Assembly (NCBI GenBank): GCA_900766005.1
Contig: CAAFTU010000095.1
Span: forward strand, 1 to 32,146
Length of the DNA: 32,146 nucleotides
From: an uncultured Bacteroides sp.
Lineage (GTDB): Bacteria > Bacteroidota > Bacteroidia > Bacteroidales > Bacteroidaceae
Direction: 5' to 3'
Below, in pieces: positions 23,107-30,730 of this stretch. Positions within the stretch are counted from its first letter, which is position 1, and every line of letters starts with the position of its first letter. Below the pieces are notes generated by a model. The model saw only the letters and a list, made by a program, of their open reading frames with translations. It had not been told where the DNA came from and did not search any database. The position numbers and the translations under genes are program-made.

Positions 23107-24237
23107 CTATCGTGTTGATGCAAATTGGTCAAAAGAAGCATCCCAGTCTTTCCAAACCGGTTCTCGTCCCAATGATTTCAGTGCACGTTCCACTTCTACG
23201 GCCGTGCGCTCATCGCTTACATGGAATTGCTCCAGGGCTTGCGGATAAGTGTAGTATCCTCCCGGTTCGGTTTTGCTTTCCGCACTCATGGTGGTCACTC
23301 CAAGTCCTGCCATGTTGTCGCGGATGTGTGCCGGTTCGCGGGTAGAGTAGGAGATATCCACATCGTGGTCGAAGATGCGCATGGCAAAAGTAAGTTGCGC
23401 CAGTTCACGGTCGTTCATGATGACATTCGGCTGGAAGCCGCCGTTCTCTGCCGGGCGCATGCGTGGGAAGTTGACACTGTATTTTGTTTTCCAATACTTT
23501 TTCTGAAGGTAGCGCAGATGGTAGGCCATCATGGTCACATCCGTGCGCCATTCTTCCAGTCCGATAAGTACACCCATGCCGATGGAATGGACACCTGCCT
23601 GTCCCATGCGGTCGAAACCATTTACCCGCCATTCGAATTTAGATTTCATTCCACGCGGATGATATACGTTGTAACGGGCTTTGTTGTAAGTTTCCTGAAA
23701 GCAGATGACACCGTTCAGTCCGTGTTTTTTCAGCTCGGCGTATTCCTCGGCTTTGAGGGGCATCACTTCTATCTTCAGGTTGCTGAAGTATTTTTTTGCG
23801 ATGTCCAGCGCTTTTGCTAGATAGGGAACACCTGCCTTGGCGGGATTCTCTCCTGTTACCAGCAGCAGGTTTTCAAACGGGCCGAGCTTCTTGATGGCTT
23901 TGTATTCATCTTCCATCTGTTCGGGGGTGAGGATGGTACGTGCCATCGGATTGCTGATATGGAAACCGCAGTACACACAAGAGTTGGTGCAGGAGTTTGT
24001 TATATATAGAGGTATAAACATGGAGATGGTCTTGCCGAAACGTTCTTCGGTGTATTTTTTGCTCAGTTGTGCCATCGGTTCCAGGTATTTGGCTGCCGCC
24101 GGTGAGATGAGTGCCATAAAGTCGTCTACATCACAATGTTCTTTGCCGAGGGCGCGAAGCACGTCACTCTCTGTCTTGGAGTAGATGGCTTTGGTGGTTT
24201 CCTCCCAGTCTATTTTTTCAAGTTCTTCTGAAAACAT
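23107..24237 (-). CDS. thiH: 2-iminoacetate synthase ThiH (radical SAM)
   Basis: Oxygen-sensitive radical SAM enzyme that splits tyrosine to give dehydroglycine for the thiazole ring, the anaerobe's alternative to ThiO. The 376-residue protein has the cluster motif C83-x3-C87-x2-C90 (NSCTNSCVYCGF). Family segments include LLVTGENPAKAGVPYL, ICFQETYN, GVLIGLEEWRTD and SVNFPRMRPAENG. The last has the typical ThiH/BioB-related FPR-xP pattern. It lies downstream of transposase debris and a hypothetical gene. No promoter box was seen directly upstream, so transcription probably reads through from thiC. Confidence 0.95.
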   Translation of the reverse strand: MFSEELEKIDWEETTKAIYSKTESDVLRALGKEHCDVDDFMALISPAAAKYLEPMAQLSKKYTEERFGKTISMFIPLYITNSCTNSCVYCGFHISNPMARTILTPEQMEDEYKAIKKLGPFENLLLVTGENPAKAGVPYLAKALDIAKKYFSNLKIEVMPLKAEEYAELKKHGLNGVICFQETYNKARYNVYHPRGMKSKFEWRVNGFDRMGQAGVHSIGMGVLIGLEEWRTDVTMMAYHLRYLQKKYWKTKYSVNFPRMRPAENGGFQPNVIMNDRELAQLTFAMRIFDHDVDISYSTREPAHIRDNMAGLGVTTMSAESKTEPGGYYTYPQALEQFHVSDERTAVEVERALKSLGREPVWKDWDASFDQFASTR

Positions 24238-24263
24238 GATAGTTGTTATTTTTTATTGTTCTG

Positions 24264-24437
24264 TTATTGTTCAATGAATAATAGGTCTTTTTCCCATCGT
24301 AATGGGTTGGTGATGATATAATCCGATATTTCTTCGTATGAATGCTGATTTCTACCAACCGTCCCGCTTCATTCAAATACATATTCTCCATTTACAATCT
24401 TTCCGGGATTATACATTCTGATTTTCTGATTATTCAT
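24264..24437 (-). pseudogene. Remnant of a RAYT (REP-associated, Y1/IS200-like) transposase
   Basis: A single reading frame with one internal TGA (24371-24369). The downstream piece, SYEEISDYIITNPLRWEKD then LLFIEQ-stop, closely resembles the C-terminal tail of RAYT transposases of Bacteroidota (pattern SYxxISDYIxxNPxxWExD). The upstream 22-residue piece contains PGKIVNGEYV, which may match the FGxIVNGEM segment near the RAYT N-terminus; that part is tentative. The catalytic middle, with the HUH motif and the tyrosine, is missing, so this is a deleted relic of about 58 codons. Its first ATG overlaps the stop of the hypothetical gene upstream as ATGA, so a short peptide may still be translated. 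A REP-like palindrome lies about 550 bases upstream. Confidence 0.68.
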
Positions 24438-24955
24438 TTCCTTATTTTCTTTAGAATGTTGTTGCGTGCACATTGTACGGCTGCGGTATAGTATTCCGGT
24501 TCCATATTCTCCAAATAGGCTTCCAGTTCTCCCATCAGTTCGGGTTCTTTCAGGCAGATAGCATATGCCAGTTTCATGCATACGGCTTGTCCGGCTACAG
24601 TCTCGGCGGGCGATAACATTCCGTTCAGGCAGAAGTCGAGAAAAGCCACATTGATGGGTTTCGGAACAGGAAGATGAAGAAGTGTGTTCAATAGCAGACG
24701 GCGTATGCCCCCATGTGGACATTGCATGGCTCGTTGCATCAGCTCTTCCCTTTTGCTTATCAATAAGGAAGGGGCGAGGATACTCAGTTTTTCACAAGCC
24801 CATGTAGCACGCCAGGCTATCTTTTCTTCTTCATGTTCGGTGAGGGCATAGAGGGCATCGAAGCGGGCAGGCGAATCCATCACCTGCTCTACTATGCTGT
24901 CTATGTATTTTCTTCCTAAAGTACTTTCCAGTGCTTTCTTGAAATCTTCTTCCAT
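24434..24955 (-). CDS. Hypothetical HEAT-repeat-like helical protein inside the thi operon
   Basis: 173-residue protein of unrecognised function. It is almost all helical, with repeated amphipathic helix pairs such as KIAWRATWACEKLSILAP, GGIRRLLLNTLLHLP and AGQAVCMKLAYAICLKEP, suggesting a small HEAT/ARM-like fold. Similar short proteins occur in Bacteroides and are sometimes misnamed adenylosuccinate lyase; there is no enzyme motif here. No signal peptide or membrane span is visible. It sits between thiC and thiH, an unexpected place, flanked by a REP-like palindrome upstream and RAYT debris downstream. A link to thiamin synthesis is not supported by sequence; it may have arrived with the debris. 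Confidence 0.75.
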   Translation of the reverse strand: MEEDFKKALESTLGRKYIDSIVEQVMDSPARFDALYALTEHEEEKIAWRATWACEKLSILAPSLLISKREELMQRAMQCPHGGIRRLLLNTLLHLPVPKPINVAFLDFCLNGMLSPAETVAGQAVCMKLAYAICLKEPELMGELEAYLENMEPEYYTAAVQCARNNILKKIRK

Positions 24956-24982
24956 TTGTCTTCCTATGAGGATTGTTTACCA

Positions 24983-25010
24983 TAGGGGCAGACACATGGG
25001 TCTGCCCCTA
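24983..25010. repeat. REP-like palindromic element 2
   Basis: Perfect 11-bp arms TAGGGGCAGAC (24983-24993) and GTCTGCCCCTA (25000-25010) surround a 6-base spacer. The element lies between the thiC stop (25030) and the hypothetical gene start (24955). It shares TAGGGGCAG with element 1 at 12321-12390, though arm length and spacer differ. In the thi transcript it would form a strong hairpin with no T-run, so it may attenuate or protect mRNA upstream of thiH. Confidence 0.82.
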
Positions 25011-25029
25011 CGGTGGATGAGAATATGAT

Positions 25030-26736
25030 TTATTCCTTACCTTCTACATTCTTCAGGTCGCGGCTCAGCTTCATGGCGCAGAAGTTCGGTCCGCACATGG
25101 TGCAATATTCACCGTCTGTATGGCGTCCTTCATTGAAGTATTCCAATGCACGGTCGGGGTCGAGACTCAAATGGAACTGGTCACGCCAACGGAATTCGTA
25201 ACGTGCTTTGCTCAAAGCATTATCACGAATTTGTGCACCCGGATGACCTTTTGCCAAATCGGCGGCATGAGCGGCTATCTTGTAAGTAATTACGCCCACG
25301 CGAACATCCTCTTTGTTGGGCAGTCCGAGGTGTTCTTTCGGAGTGACATAGCACAACATGGCAGTGCCCAGCCAACCGATTTGTGCAGCACCGATAGCCG
25401 AAGTGATATGGTCATATCCCGGAGCGATATCCGTTACCAACGGACCGAGGGTATAGAACGGTGCATTGTGGCAATGTGAAATCTGGCGTTCCATGTTTTC
25501 TTTAATCTTATGCAGGGGTACATGTCCCGGTCCTTCGATGAAAGCCTGCACATTCTTGTCCCATGCGCGAAGCACCAGTTCTCCCATAGTGTCCAGTTCG
25601 GCAAATTGAGCCTCATCATTGGCATCCTGAATACAGCCCGGACGAAGTCCGTCACCCAAAGATATGGCTACGTCATATTGTGCCAAAATATCACAGATAT
25701 CATCAAAATGTTCATACAAGAAACTTTCTTTGTCGTGCATCAGGCACCACTTGCTCATAATGCTTCCCCCACGGCTCACAATGCCGCAAAGCCGTTTGTC
25801 TGCCAGGTGCACATTCTGCCGGCGGATACCGGCATGGATAGTGAAGTAATCCACTCCCTGTTCGCATTGTTCAATCAATGTATCTTTATAAATTTCCCAG
25901 CTGAGGTCTTCCACCTTACCGTTTACTTTTTCCAAGGCCTGATAGATGGGTACAGTGCCCACGGGTACGGGGCAGTTGCGGATAATCCATTCGCGTGTCT
26001 CATGTATATTGGCTCCGGTAGAGAGGTCCATCAATGTGTCTCCTCCCCATTTGTAGCTCCATACCGCCTTTTCTACTTCTTCATCTATAGAAGAAGTGGT
26101 GGCCGAGTTTCCGATGTTGGTGTTGATTTTTACCAGAAAGTTGCGGCCGATAATCATCGGTTCGCTTTCGGGATGATTGATGTTGGCAGGGAGGACAGCA
26201 CGTCCGGCAGCGATTTCATCGCGGACAAATTCGGGAGTGATATGTGTCTCAATTCCCAGTTCCTTGCAATTCATATTCTCGCGGATGGCTACATATTCCA
26301 TTTCAGGTGTAACGATTCCTGCTTTGGCGTATGCCATCTGTGTGATGGCTTTTCCTGCTTTGGCGCGATAGGGCAAAGCGATGTGTTCGAAGCGCAGGTG
26401 GTTCAGGCTTTTGTCGTCACGCCGCATTTTTCCGTATTCCGAAGTAATGGAAGGGAGCTGTTCCACATCTCCGCGTCCGGTAATCCAACTTTCGCGCATA
26501 CGGGGGAGTCCTTTCTTCAAATCGATTTCGATGTCAGGGTCACTGAAAGGACCGCTGGTGTCATAGATGTAGACGGGAGCATTGGGTATTGCCACTTTCT
26601 CACCGTTCACGATGTTCACGGTAGGGGTAAGGTTTACCTTTTGCATACCTACCTTGATATATGGAAACATCGTTCCGTGCATGTATGCCTTTTCTGTATG
26701 GGCATATGCTTTTTTATCTTGTTCTTTGTCCATCAT
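25030..26736 (-). CDS. thiC: Phosphomethylpyrimidine synthase ThiC
   Basis: Radical SAM enzyme that rearranges AIR, from the purine pathway, into the thiamin pyrimidine HMP-P. The 568-residue protein has the unusual C-terminal cluster motif C545-x2-C548-x4-C553 (YCTMCGPNFCAMK). Other conserved stretches are the N-terminal VYIYDTSGPFSDP, GGDTLMDLSTGANIHETREW, PVPVGTVPIYQALEK, SRGGSIMSKWCL and LGDGLRPGC. The length is standard for bacterial ThiC without a long N-terminal extension. It begins 9 bases after thiG ends. The start could be either of the two adjacent ATGs. Confidence 0.98.
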   Translation of the reverse strand: MMDKEQDKKAYAHTEKAYMHGTMFPYIKVGMQKVNLTPTVNIVNGEKVAIPNAPVYIYDTSGPFSDPDIEIDLKKGLPRMRESWITGRGDVEQLPSITSEYGKMRRDDKSLNHLRFEHIALPYRAKAGKAITQMAYAKAGIVTPEMEYVAIRENMNCKELGIETHITPEFVRDEIAAGRAVLPANINHPESEPMIIGRNFLVKINTNIGNSATTSSIDEEVEKAVWSYKWGGDTLMDLSTGANIHETREWIIRNCPVPVGTVPIYQALEKVNGKVEDLSWEIYKDTLIEQCEQGVDYFTIHAGIRRQNVHLADKRLCGIVSRGGSIMSKWCLMHDKESFLYEHFDDICDILAQYDVAISLGDGLRPGCIQDANDEAQFAELDTMGELVLRAWDKNVQAFIEGPGHVPLHKIKENMERQISHCHNAPFYTLGPLVTDIAPGYDHITSAIGAAQIGWLGTAMLCYVTPKEHLGLPNKEDVRVGVITYKIAAHAADLAKGHPGAQIRDNALSKARYEFRWRDQFHLSLDPDRALEYFNEGRHTDGEYCTMCGPNFCAMKLSRDLKNVEGKE

Positions 26737-26745
26737 ATTTAAATT

Positions 26746-27519
26746 TTAATCAAGAAATGAAGTTAGAGGTGATGAGGCGGAAGCAATCAAATTCTGTCCG
26801 ACAATACCTAACCCTGCTTCGTAAGCACGGCGGCCGGCGATGACTGCTTCTTTAAATGCTGTTGCCATCTCTACCGGATTCCCGGCAACGGCAATGGCAG
26901 TATTGACCAGACAGGCATCCGCACCCATTTCCATTGCTTCGGCAGCATGGCTCGGAGCACCGATTCCGGCATCTACTACCACGGGGACAGAGGATTGCTC
27001 GATGATGATGCGCAGGAAATCACGTGTCTGTAAGCCTTTATTGGTACCGATGGGAGCTGCAAGAGGCATGACGGTTGCGGCACCGGCTTCTTCCAGACGT
27101 TTGCACAGAGTGGGGTCTGCCTGACAGTAAGGTAATACGATAAAACCCAGTTTTACCAGTTCCTCGGTAGCTTTCAATGTTTCTGTGGAATCCGGCAGCA
27201 GGTAACGCGGATCGGGGTGGATTTCCAGTTTCAGCCAGTTGGTTCCAAATGCCTCACGTGCCATTTGCGCGGCAAAAACGGCTTCTTCTGCCGTGCGCAC
27301 TCCCGAAGTGTTGGGTAATAACCGGATATGCGGATGAATGATATGTTTCAGCATGTCATCTTCCTTGTCATCGAGTTCGATACGTTTCATGGCTACTGTC
27401 ACCATTTCGCATCCTGATGCCAGGATAGCTTCTTCCATGGTGGCGTTTGAATGGAATTTGCCGGTTCCCAGAAATAAACGGGAATCAAATTCTTGTCCGG
27501 CAATGATGAGTTTCTTCAT
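26746..27519 (-). CDS. thiG: Thiazole synthase ThiG
   Basis: Condenses DXP, dehydroglycine (from ThiH) and ThiS-thiocarboxylate into the thiazole phosphate. The 257-residue protein opens with LIIAGQEFDSRLFLGTGKF. It carries the Schiff-base lysine K97 in NWLKLEIHPD. The phosphate-binding C-terminal segment reads VPVVVDAGIGAPSHAAEAMEMGADACLVNTAIA. Length is normal. It lies between thiE (12-base gap) and thiC (9-base gap). Confidence 0.97.
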   Translation of the reverse strand: MKKLIIAGQEFDSRLFLGTGKFHSNATMEEAILASGCEMVTVAMKRIELDDKEDDMLKHIIHPHIRLLPNTSGVRTAEEAVFAAQMAREAFGTNWLKLEIHPDPRYLLPDSTETLKATEELVKLGFIVLPYCQADPTLCKRLEEAGAATVMPLAAPIGTNKGLQTRDFLRIIIEQSSVPVVVDAGIGAPSHAAEAMEMGADACLVNTAIAVAGNPVEMATAFKEAVIAGRRAYEAGLGIVGQNLIASASSPLTSFLD

Positions 27520-27531
27520 TGTGGGTATAGT

Positions 27532-28170
27532 TTATTTATTGTTTATCTTTTCTATATTTATGATTCGTCTTGTTTCTTCTATGGGGTTGTCTGCACGCAG
27601 GATCGTTCCACTAAGGGCGATCCCTGTGACACCGGTTGCCATGATAGAGGGAATATCTTCGAAAGTTATGCCTCCGATGGCAACGATGGGCAGATGTATA
27701 CCTGCTTCTTTCATCTGCGAGACGATAGAGCGATATCCTTCCAGTCCCAATACCGGTGAGAGGTTCTTTTTGGTGGTAGTGAATCGGAACGGACCGCAAC
27801 CAATGTAATCGGCTCTGGCTTCGTAGTGCATCTTTACATCTTCAAATGTATTGGCTGTGCCACCTATGATGAAATCTTTTCCCAAAATTGCGCGTGCTTC
27901 TGCTACGGGCATATCTTTTTTACCCAGATGCACTCCGTCGGCATGTATCTTCTTGACCAGCTCTACGTGGTCGTCTATGATGAAGGTCGCACCGTAGTCT
28001 TTGCACAAGCGTTGCAGGCGTAAGGCTTCCCGCTCCACTTCGCTGACGAGAGCATCTTTCATGCGCAACTGAATCCAGCGGCAACCGCCTTCGAGTGCCA
28101 TGCGCGCCGAATCATAATAGGAATAAGTATCGGTGAAATGTGTAATGAATTGAAGTTCCATCGGCCTCAT
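27532..28170 (-). CDS. thiE: Thiamine-phosphate synthase ThiE
   Basis: Joins HMP-PP and thiazole phosphate into thiamin phosphate. The 212-residue protein retains the full active site: QLRMKD at 34-39, Mg-binding IIDDHVELV (D66, D67), DGVHLGKKDMP (78-88) with D86, and the phosphate loop GCGPFRFTTTKK (124-135). The start overlaps the thiS stop as ATGA (ATG at 28170); ATG at 28161 (MELQFITHF) is an alternative. It is the functional counterpart of the degenerate paralogue at 21442-22050. Confidence 0.95.
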   Translation of the reverse strand: MRPMELQFITHFTDTYSYYDSARMALEGGCRWIQLRMKDALVSEVEREALRLQRLCKDYGATFIIDDHVELVKKIHADGVHLGKKDMPVAEARAILGKDFIIGGTANTFEDVKMHYEARADYIGCGPFRFTTTKKNLSPVLGLEGYRSIVSQMKEAGIHLPIVAIGGITFEDIPSIMATGVTGIALSGTILRADNPIEETRRIINIEKINNK

Positions 28171-28367
28171 CCTCCACAGGCAGCTTTTATCACTACCAAA
28201 TTGTCATTGGGTTGCAATATGCGTTCGTTCCACTCTGTGCGGGGAATCATCTTGTTGTTTACGGCGATGGCTACACCTCTTTCGGGGAGTGCCAACTGTG
28301 AGGCGAGTTCGGCAATGGTGCATTCGTCCTTTGCTTCGGTTTCTTTGCTGTTTACTTTCAGTTTCAT
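28167..28367 (-). CDS. thiS: Sulfur carrier protein ThiS
   Basis: Small ubiquitin-like protein whose C-terminal glycine is adenylated by ThiF and converted to the thiocarboxylate that donates sulfur to ThiG. The 66-residue protein ends in the required Gly-Gly (IKAACGG). It shows the family's TIAELASQLALPERGVAIAVN beta-grasp region. It is the first gene of the operon, directly under the TPP riboswitch, and is translationally coupled to thiE by a 4-base overlap. Confidence 0.95.
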   Translation of the reverse strand: MKLKVNSKETEAKDECTIAELASQLALPERGVAIAVNNKMIPRTEWNERILQPNDNLVVIKAACGG

Positions 28368-28385
28368 AAGTTAGTGATTTATGAA

Positions 28386-28403
28386 TTTGTATGTAAATAC
28401 AAA
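28386..28403 (-). other. Leader hairpin before thiS (possible expression platform)
   Basis: TTTGTAT (28386-28392) and ATACAAA (28397-28403) form a 7-bp stem with a 4-base loop between the riboswitch aptamer and the thiS start at 28367. It has no T-run, so if it takes part in switching it is more likely to act on translation initiation. Role inferred. Confidence 0.4.
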
Positions 28404-28444
28404 GAGTTGCTTTTAAAATCGGATAGATGTATGATAAGCAGTAA

Positions 28445-28528
28445 CAATCCCTTCGGCGGTACTAACCGCATCAGGTTCACAGGGTATAATCTCAGCCCAT
28501 TCATCGTTATCCGTGGGGCACCCCTTTG
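28445..28528 (-). promoter_or_regulatory. TPP riboswitch (THI box) controlling the thi operon
   Basis: The minus strand carries the canonical aptamer: GGGGTGCC at the 5' side, GGGCTGAGATTATACCC, GTGAACCTGATGCGG, TTAGTACCGC and the closing GAAGGGATTG. CAA and TTG at the ends pair in P1. The invariant CTGAGA and GAACCTGAT pyrophosphate- and pyrimidine-sensing segments are exact. It starts within a few bases of the predicted transcription start and lies about 75 bases upstream of thiS. TPP binding would repress the operon. Confidence 0.97.
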
Positions 28529-28539
28529 TTTTACGGTCA

Positions 28540-28547
28540 CAAAGATA
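28540..28547 (-). promoter_or_regulatory. -7 promoter box of the thi operon
   Basis: TATCTTTG on the minus strand, an exact TAnnTTTG, just upstream of the riboswitch. The predicted start is near 28533. It lies between the end of the broken kinase gene (28576) and the aptamer. No well-spaced -33 box was seen. Confidence 0.65.
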
Positions 28548-28575
28548 TAGGAAAAGAAATGAATAATGCTATAAA

Positions 28576-30562
28576 TCAGGCATTATTTTTTTGTTCGGCC
28601 GGGCAGACCGGCAATGTAAACACAAAACGTGCTCCCTTCTGATAGTTGCCGTCTATCCATATCTTGCCTCCCAGCTTCGTGATAATCAGCCGGGTGATGG
28701 AGAGCCCCAATCCTGTGCCTTGCACATATTCATTGAGTTTCACGAAACGCTTGAACACGTTTTCGTGTTCTTCGGGGGGAATGCCGCATCCCGTGTCGGT
28801 AATTGAGAAGACGACCGTTTCGTCGTCCTGGTCGGGCCGGATGGATAATTCTATATAGCCTTTCTTGGTAAACTTGATGGCATTGTTTATCAGATTGATG
28901 ATAGCCTGTTGCAAGCGATAAGTATCCGTCGTGATGCTGATGTCTTTTTGCGGGACATCTACACGGAGTTCTATCCCTTGAGGAACTTGGGTACTGAAAC
29001 TGTCCACAATGGTTTGGCAATAGGGCAGGAGCTGACAAGGTTCAAAGTGGAAATTCAGGCTGTCGCTTTCGATGCTCGATATGTCCAATACGTCATTAAT
29101 CAGCTTTAGCAGCAAATCCGAGTTATGATAAATGATATCTACATATTCTTTTAGTTCCAGATTGCTTTCTACCTGTGACGCCAGTAGATTGGAGAAGCCG
29201 ACAATGGCATTGAGAGGAGTGCGGATTTCGTGGCTCATGTTGGATACGAACTGGCTCTTGATTCGGTTGGCTTCTTCTGCCTTGTTCTTGGCAATTAGTA
29301 AGTTGTGTTCGGACAGTTCCAATACTTTCTTCTCTTCCCGCAGTTGCGCCTCCGATTTTTCAAGGTTCCTTTTCAAGAGGTTCAGTCTGACGGAATAAGA
29401 AATGGCAACGATGAATCCTGCCACCAACACGACAAGAAGCACGCCTGCCAATATGATATATCCTTTATATTGCTCAATGAAGGTTGCCAACGTATTGGAT
29501 TCGTTGATGTATAAGGCATCAGAGGGGAGTTGCTTGTTTTCCAGCCTGAATGCCTTTATCATGTTCATGTCTATTTTGAATTCATTGGGATAACAAAAGA
29601 AGTCGGGTTTGGCGTCTATCTTCTTGTCCAGTAGGTCGTAGGCTTTCTGAGCCAGATGGATTTTTGAGTTGACGGCATCGTATCGGGGAATGTTGCCTCC
29701 GATGGCCCAATAGCCGATGCCGCTTCCCGTCAGACTGAATACGGGGAGGTTGTTCGCCAATTTGAATACATATTCGGCATTACTTATGTGAGTGACCTTT
29801 TTACTGTCATATCGCCAGACGCAGAGCATGGCCGCCGTTCGTTCCGGCAGGTTCTTCATGGCTTGTCTGGCTTGCGCCATATCCATTGTTCGTCCGTCTA
29901 TATGGATGATTTGCAAGTCGGGAAAGTGTTCGGCTATTTCATTCTCTACATATTTCATTTGGCTGAGGCCGGCATAGGAATTGTCGCTGATGATGGCGAT
30001 GTTCTCCGTTTGAGGGAATAAGTTGCGGATGAACTCAATATCTTCTTTTACGCCGTATTCATAATAATAGCATAGCTTGACATTGAATCCTTTCATGAAT
30101 TGCAACATGTCCACTTGGCTTTTGGCGTCTGTGTTTTCTTGGTATACGGTAGTAATCCGGGGAGTGTTCAGGGTAGCGCCGTATCGTTGCGTCATCAGGC
30201 AGTAGACGGGCAATTCCTTGTATTTCTCAGTAACTTATCCATGCTTCCGAACCTAGAAGGATGATAAGCTTTGCATGGGGATGTTTCTCCAGAATGAGGT
30301 CCATATTGTCTATCCATTCTGCTTGGTTTTCCAATGTCGTGCAGTTCATGGATTCCACTACGGGAGAATATTTTCCTCCTAGCTTTATATACTCGTCTAC
30401 AAATTGGCTGATACTGGAATAAGTGTATTTTGTATCTGAATTATAAGAGCTGATGAAAAGTATTTCGTCTTTTGTAAAATGCTGGGGAGATACGGATGCA
30501 GTAGCGCTTCCGGCCAGCAAACAGATTATTATGATAATATAGGCACGGATTAGTCGTTTCAT
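28576..30562 (-). pseudogene. Sensor histidine kinase with periplasmic ABC-substrate-binding-like domain, broken by a frameshift
   Basis: Two reading frames form one gene. The first (30562-30227, 111 codons) has a signal peptide (MKRLIRAYIIIIICLLAGSA) and the start of a periplasmic binding-protein-like domain, ending LLGSEAWISY-stop. The second (to 28576) continues EKYKELPVYCLMTQRYG, the rest of that domain, and a membrane span (GYIILAGVLLVVLVAGFIVA). It then has HisKA with NMSHEIRTPLNAIVGFSNLL and an ATPase domain with NLINNAIKFT, DTGCGIP and GTGLGLSI. Dropping one T near 30229 joins them into an uninterrupted 661-residue protein. The second frame alone could begin only at an internal TTG (30213) or later, without signal peptide. 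There is no receiver domain and no adjacent regulator. It may be a real mutation, a sequencing error or a reversible shift. Confidence 0.85.
30227..30235 (-). other. Frameshift site in the sensor kinase gene
   Basis: The minus strand reads AGTTACTGAGAAA here. The first frame stops at the TGA (30229-30227). Removing one T (30229) gives S-Y-E-K-Y-K-E-L in frame with the rest of the sensor domain. There is no homopolymer run, so classical slippage is not obvious. Confidence 0.75.
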
Positions 30563-30592
30563 CTTTTAGTTGTTTCTCATTGTTTAGTGAGA

Positions 30593-30600
30593 CAAAGATA
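30593..30600 (-). promoter_or_regulatory. -7 promoter box of the broken sensor kinase gene
   Basis: TATCTTTG on the minus strand, an exact TAnnTTTG, about 30 bases upstream of the ATG at 30562. An intact promoter and signal peptide argue that the frameshift is recent. Confidence 0.55.
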
Positions 30601-30645
30601 GAAAGAAATTGCGAAATTCAGGCAGATTTGGGAGGAATAAAACAA

Positions 30646-30680
30646 ATAAAAAAGAGGACCGTCATCCCGACGCTCCTCTT
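30646..30680 (-). terminator. Terminator after glutamine synthetase III
   Basis: AAGAGGA (30652-30658) pairs with TCCTCTT (30674-30680), and CGTC (30660-30663) with GACG (30669-30672), around one C/C mismatch and a 5-base loop. On the minus strand the stem runs into seven or more T. It begins about 50 bases after the glnN stop. Confidence 0.9.
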
Positions 30681-30730
30681 CGCAAACTTAAAACAACCAA
30701 CAAAAGAAATAGATAATCTTCATGCAGTGA

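Noticed and set aside
24369..24722. 117-codon minus-strand frame overlapping the hypothetical gene
   Set aside because: Most of it is a shadow of the 24434-24955 gene; only its last 22 codons, in frame with the RAYT tail, are kept, as part of the pseudogene.
25510..26742. 410-codon open frame on the plus strand opposite thiC
   Set aside because: It is antisense to an unmistakable ThiC with full catalytic motifs; its translation has no recognisable domain and no promoter box or leader is seen.
28576..30213. Independent cytoplasmic kinase starting at TTG 30213
   Set aside because: The TTG is in the middle of a sensor domain whose first part is encoded just upstream in another frame; one base joins them cleanly.
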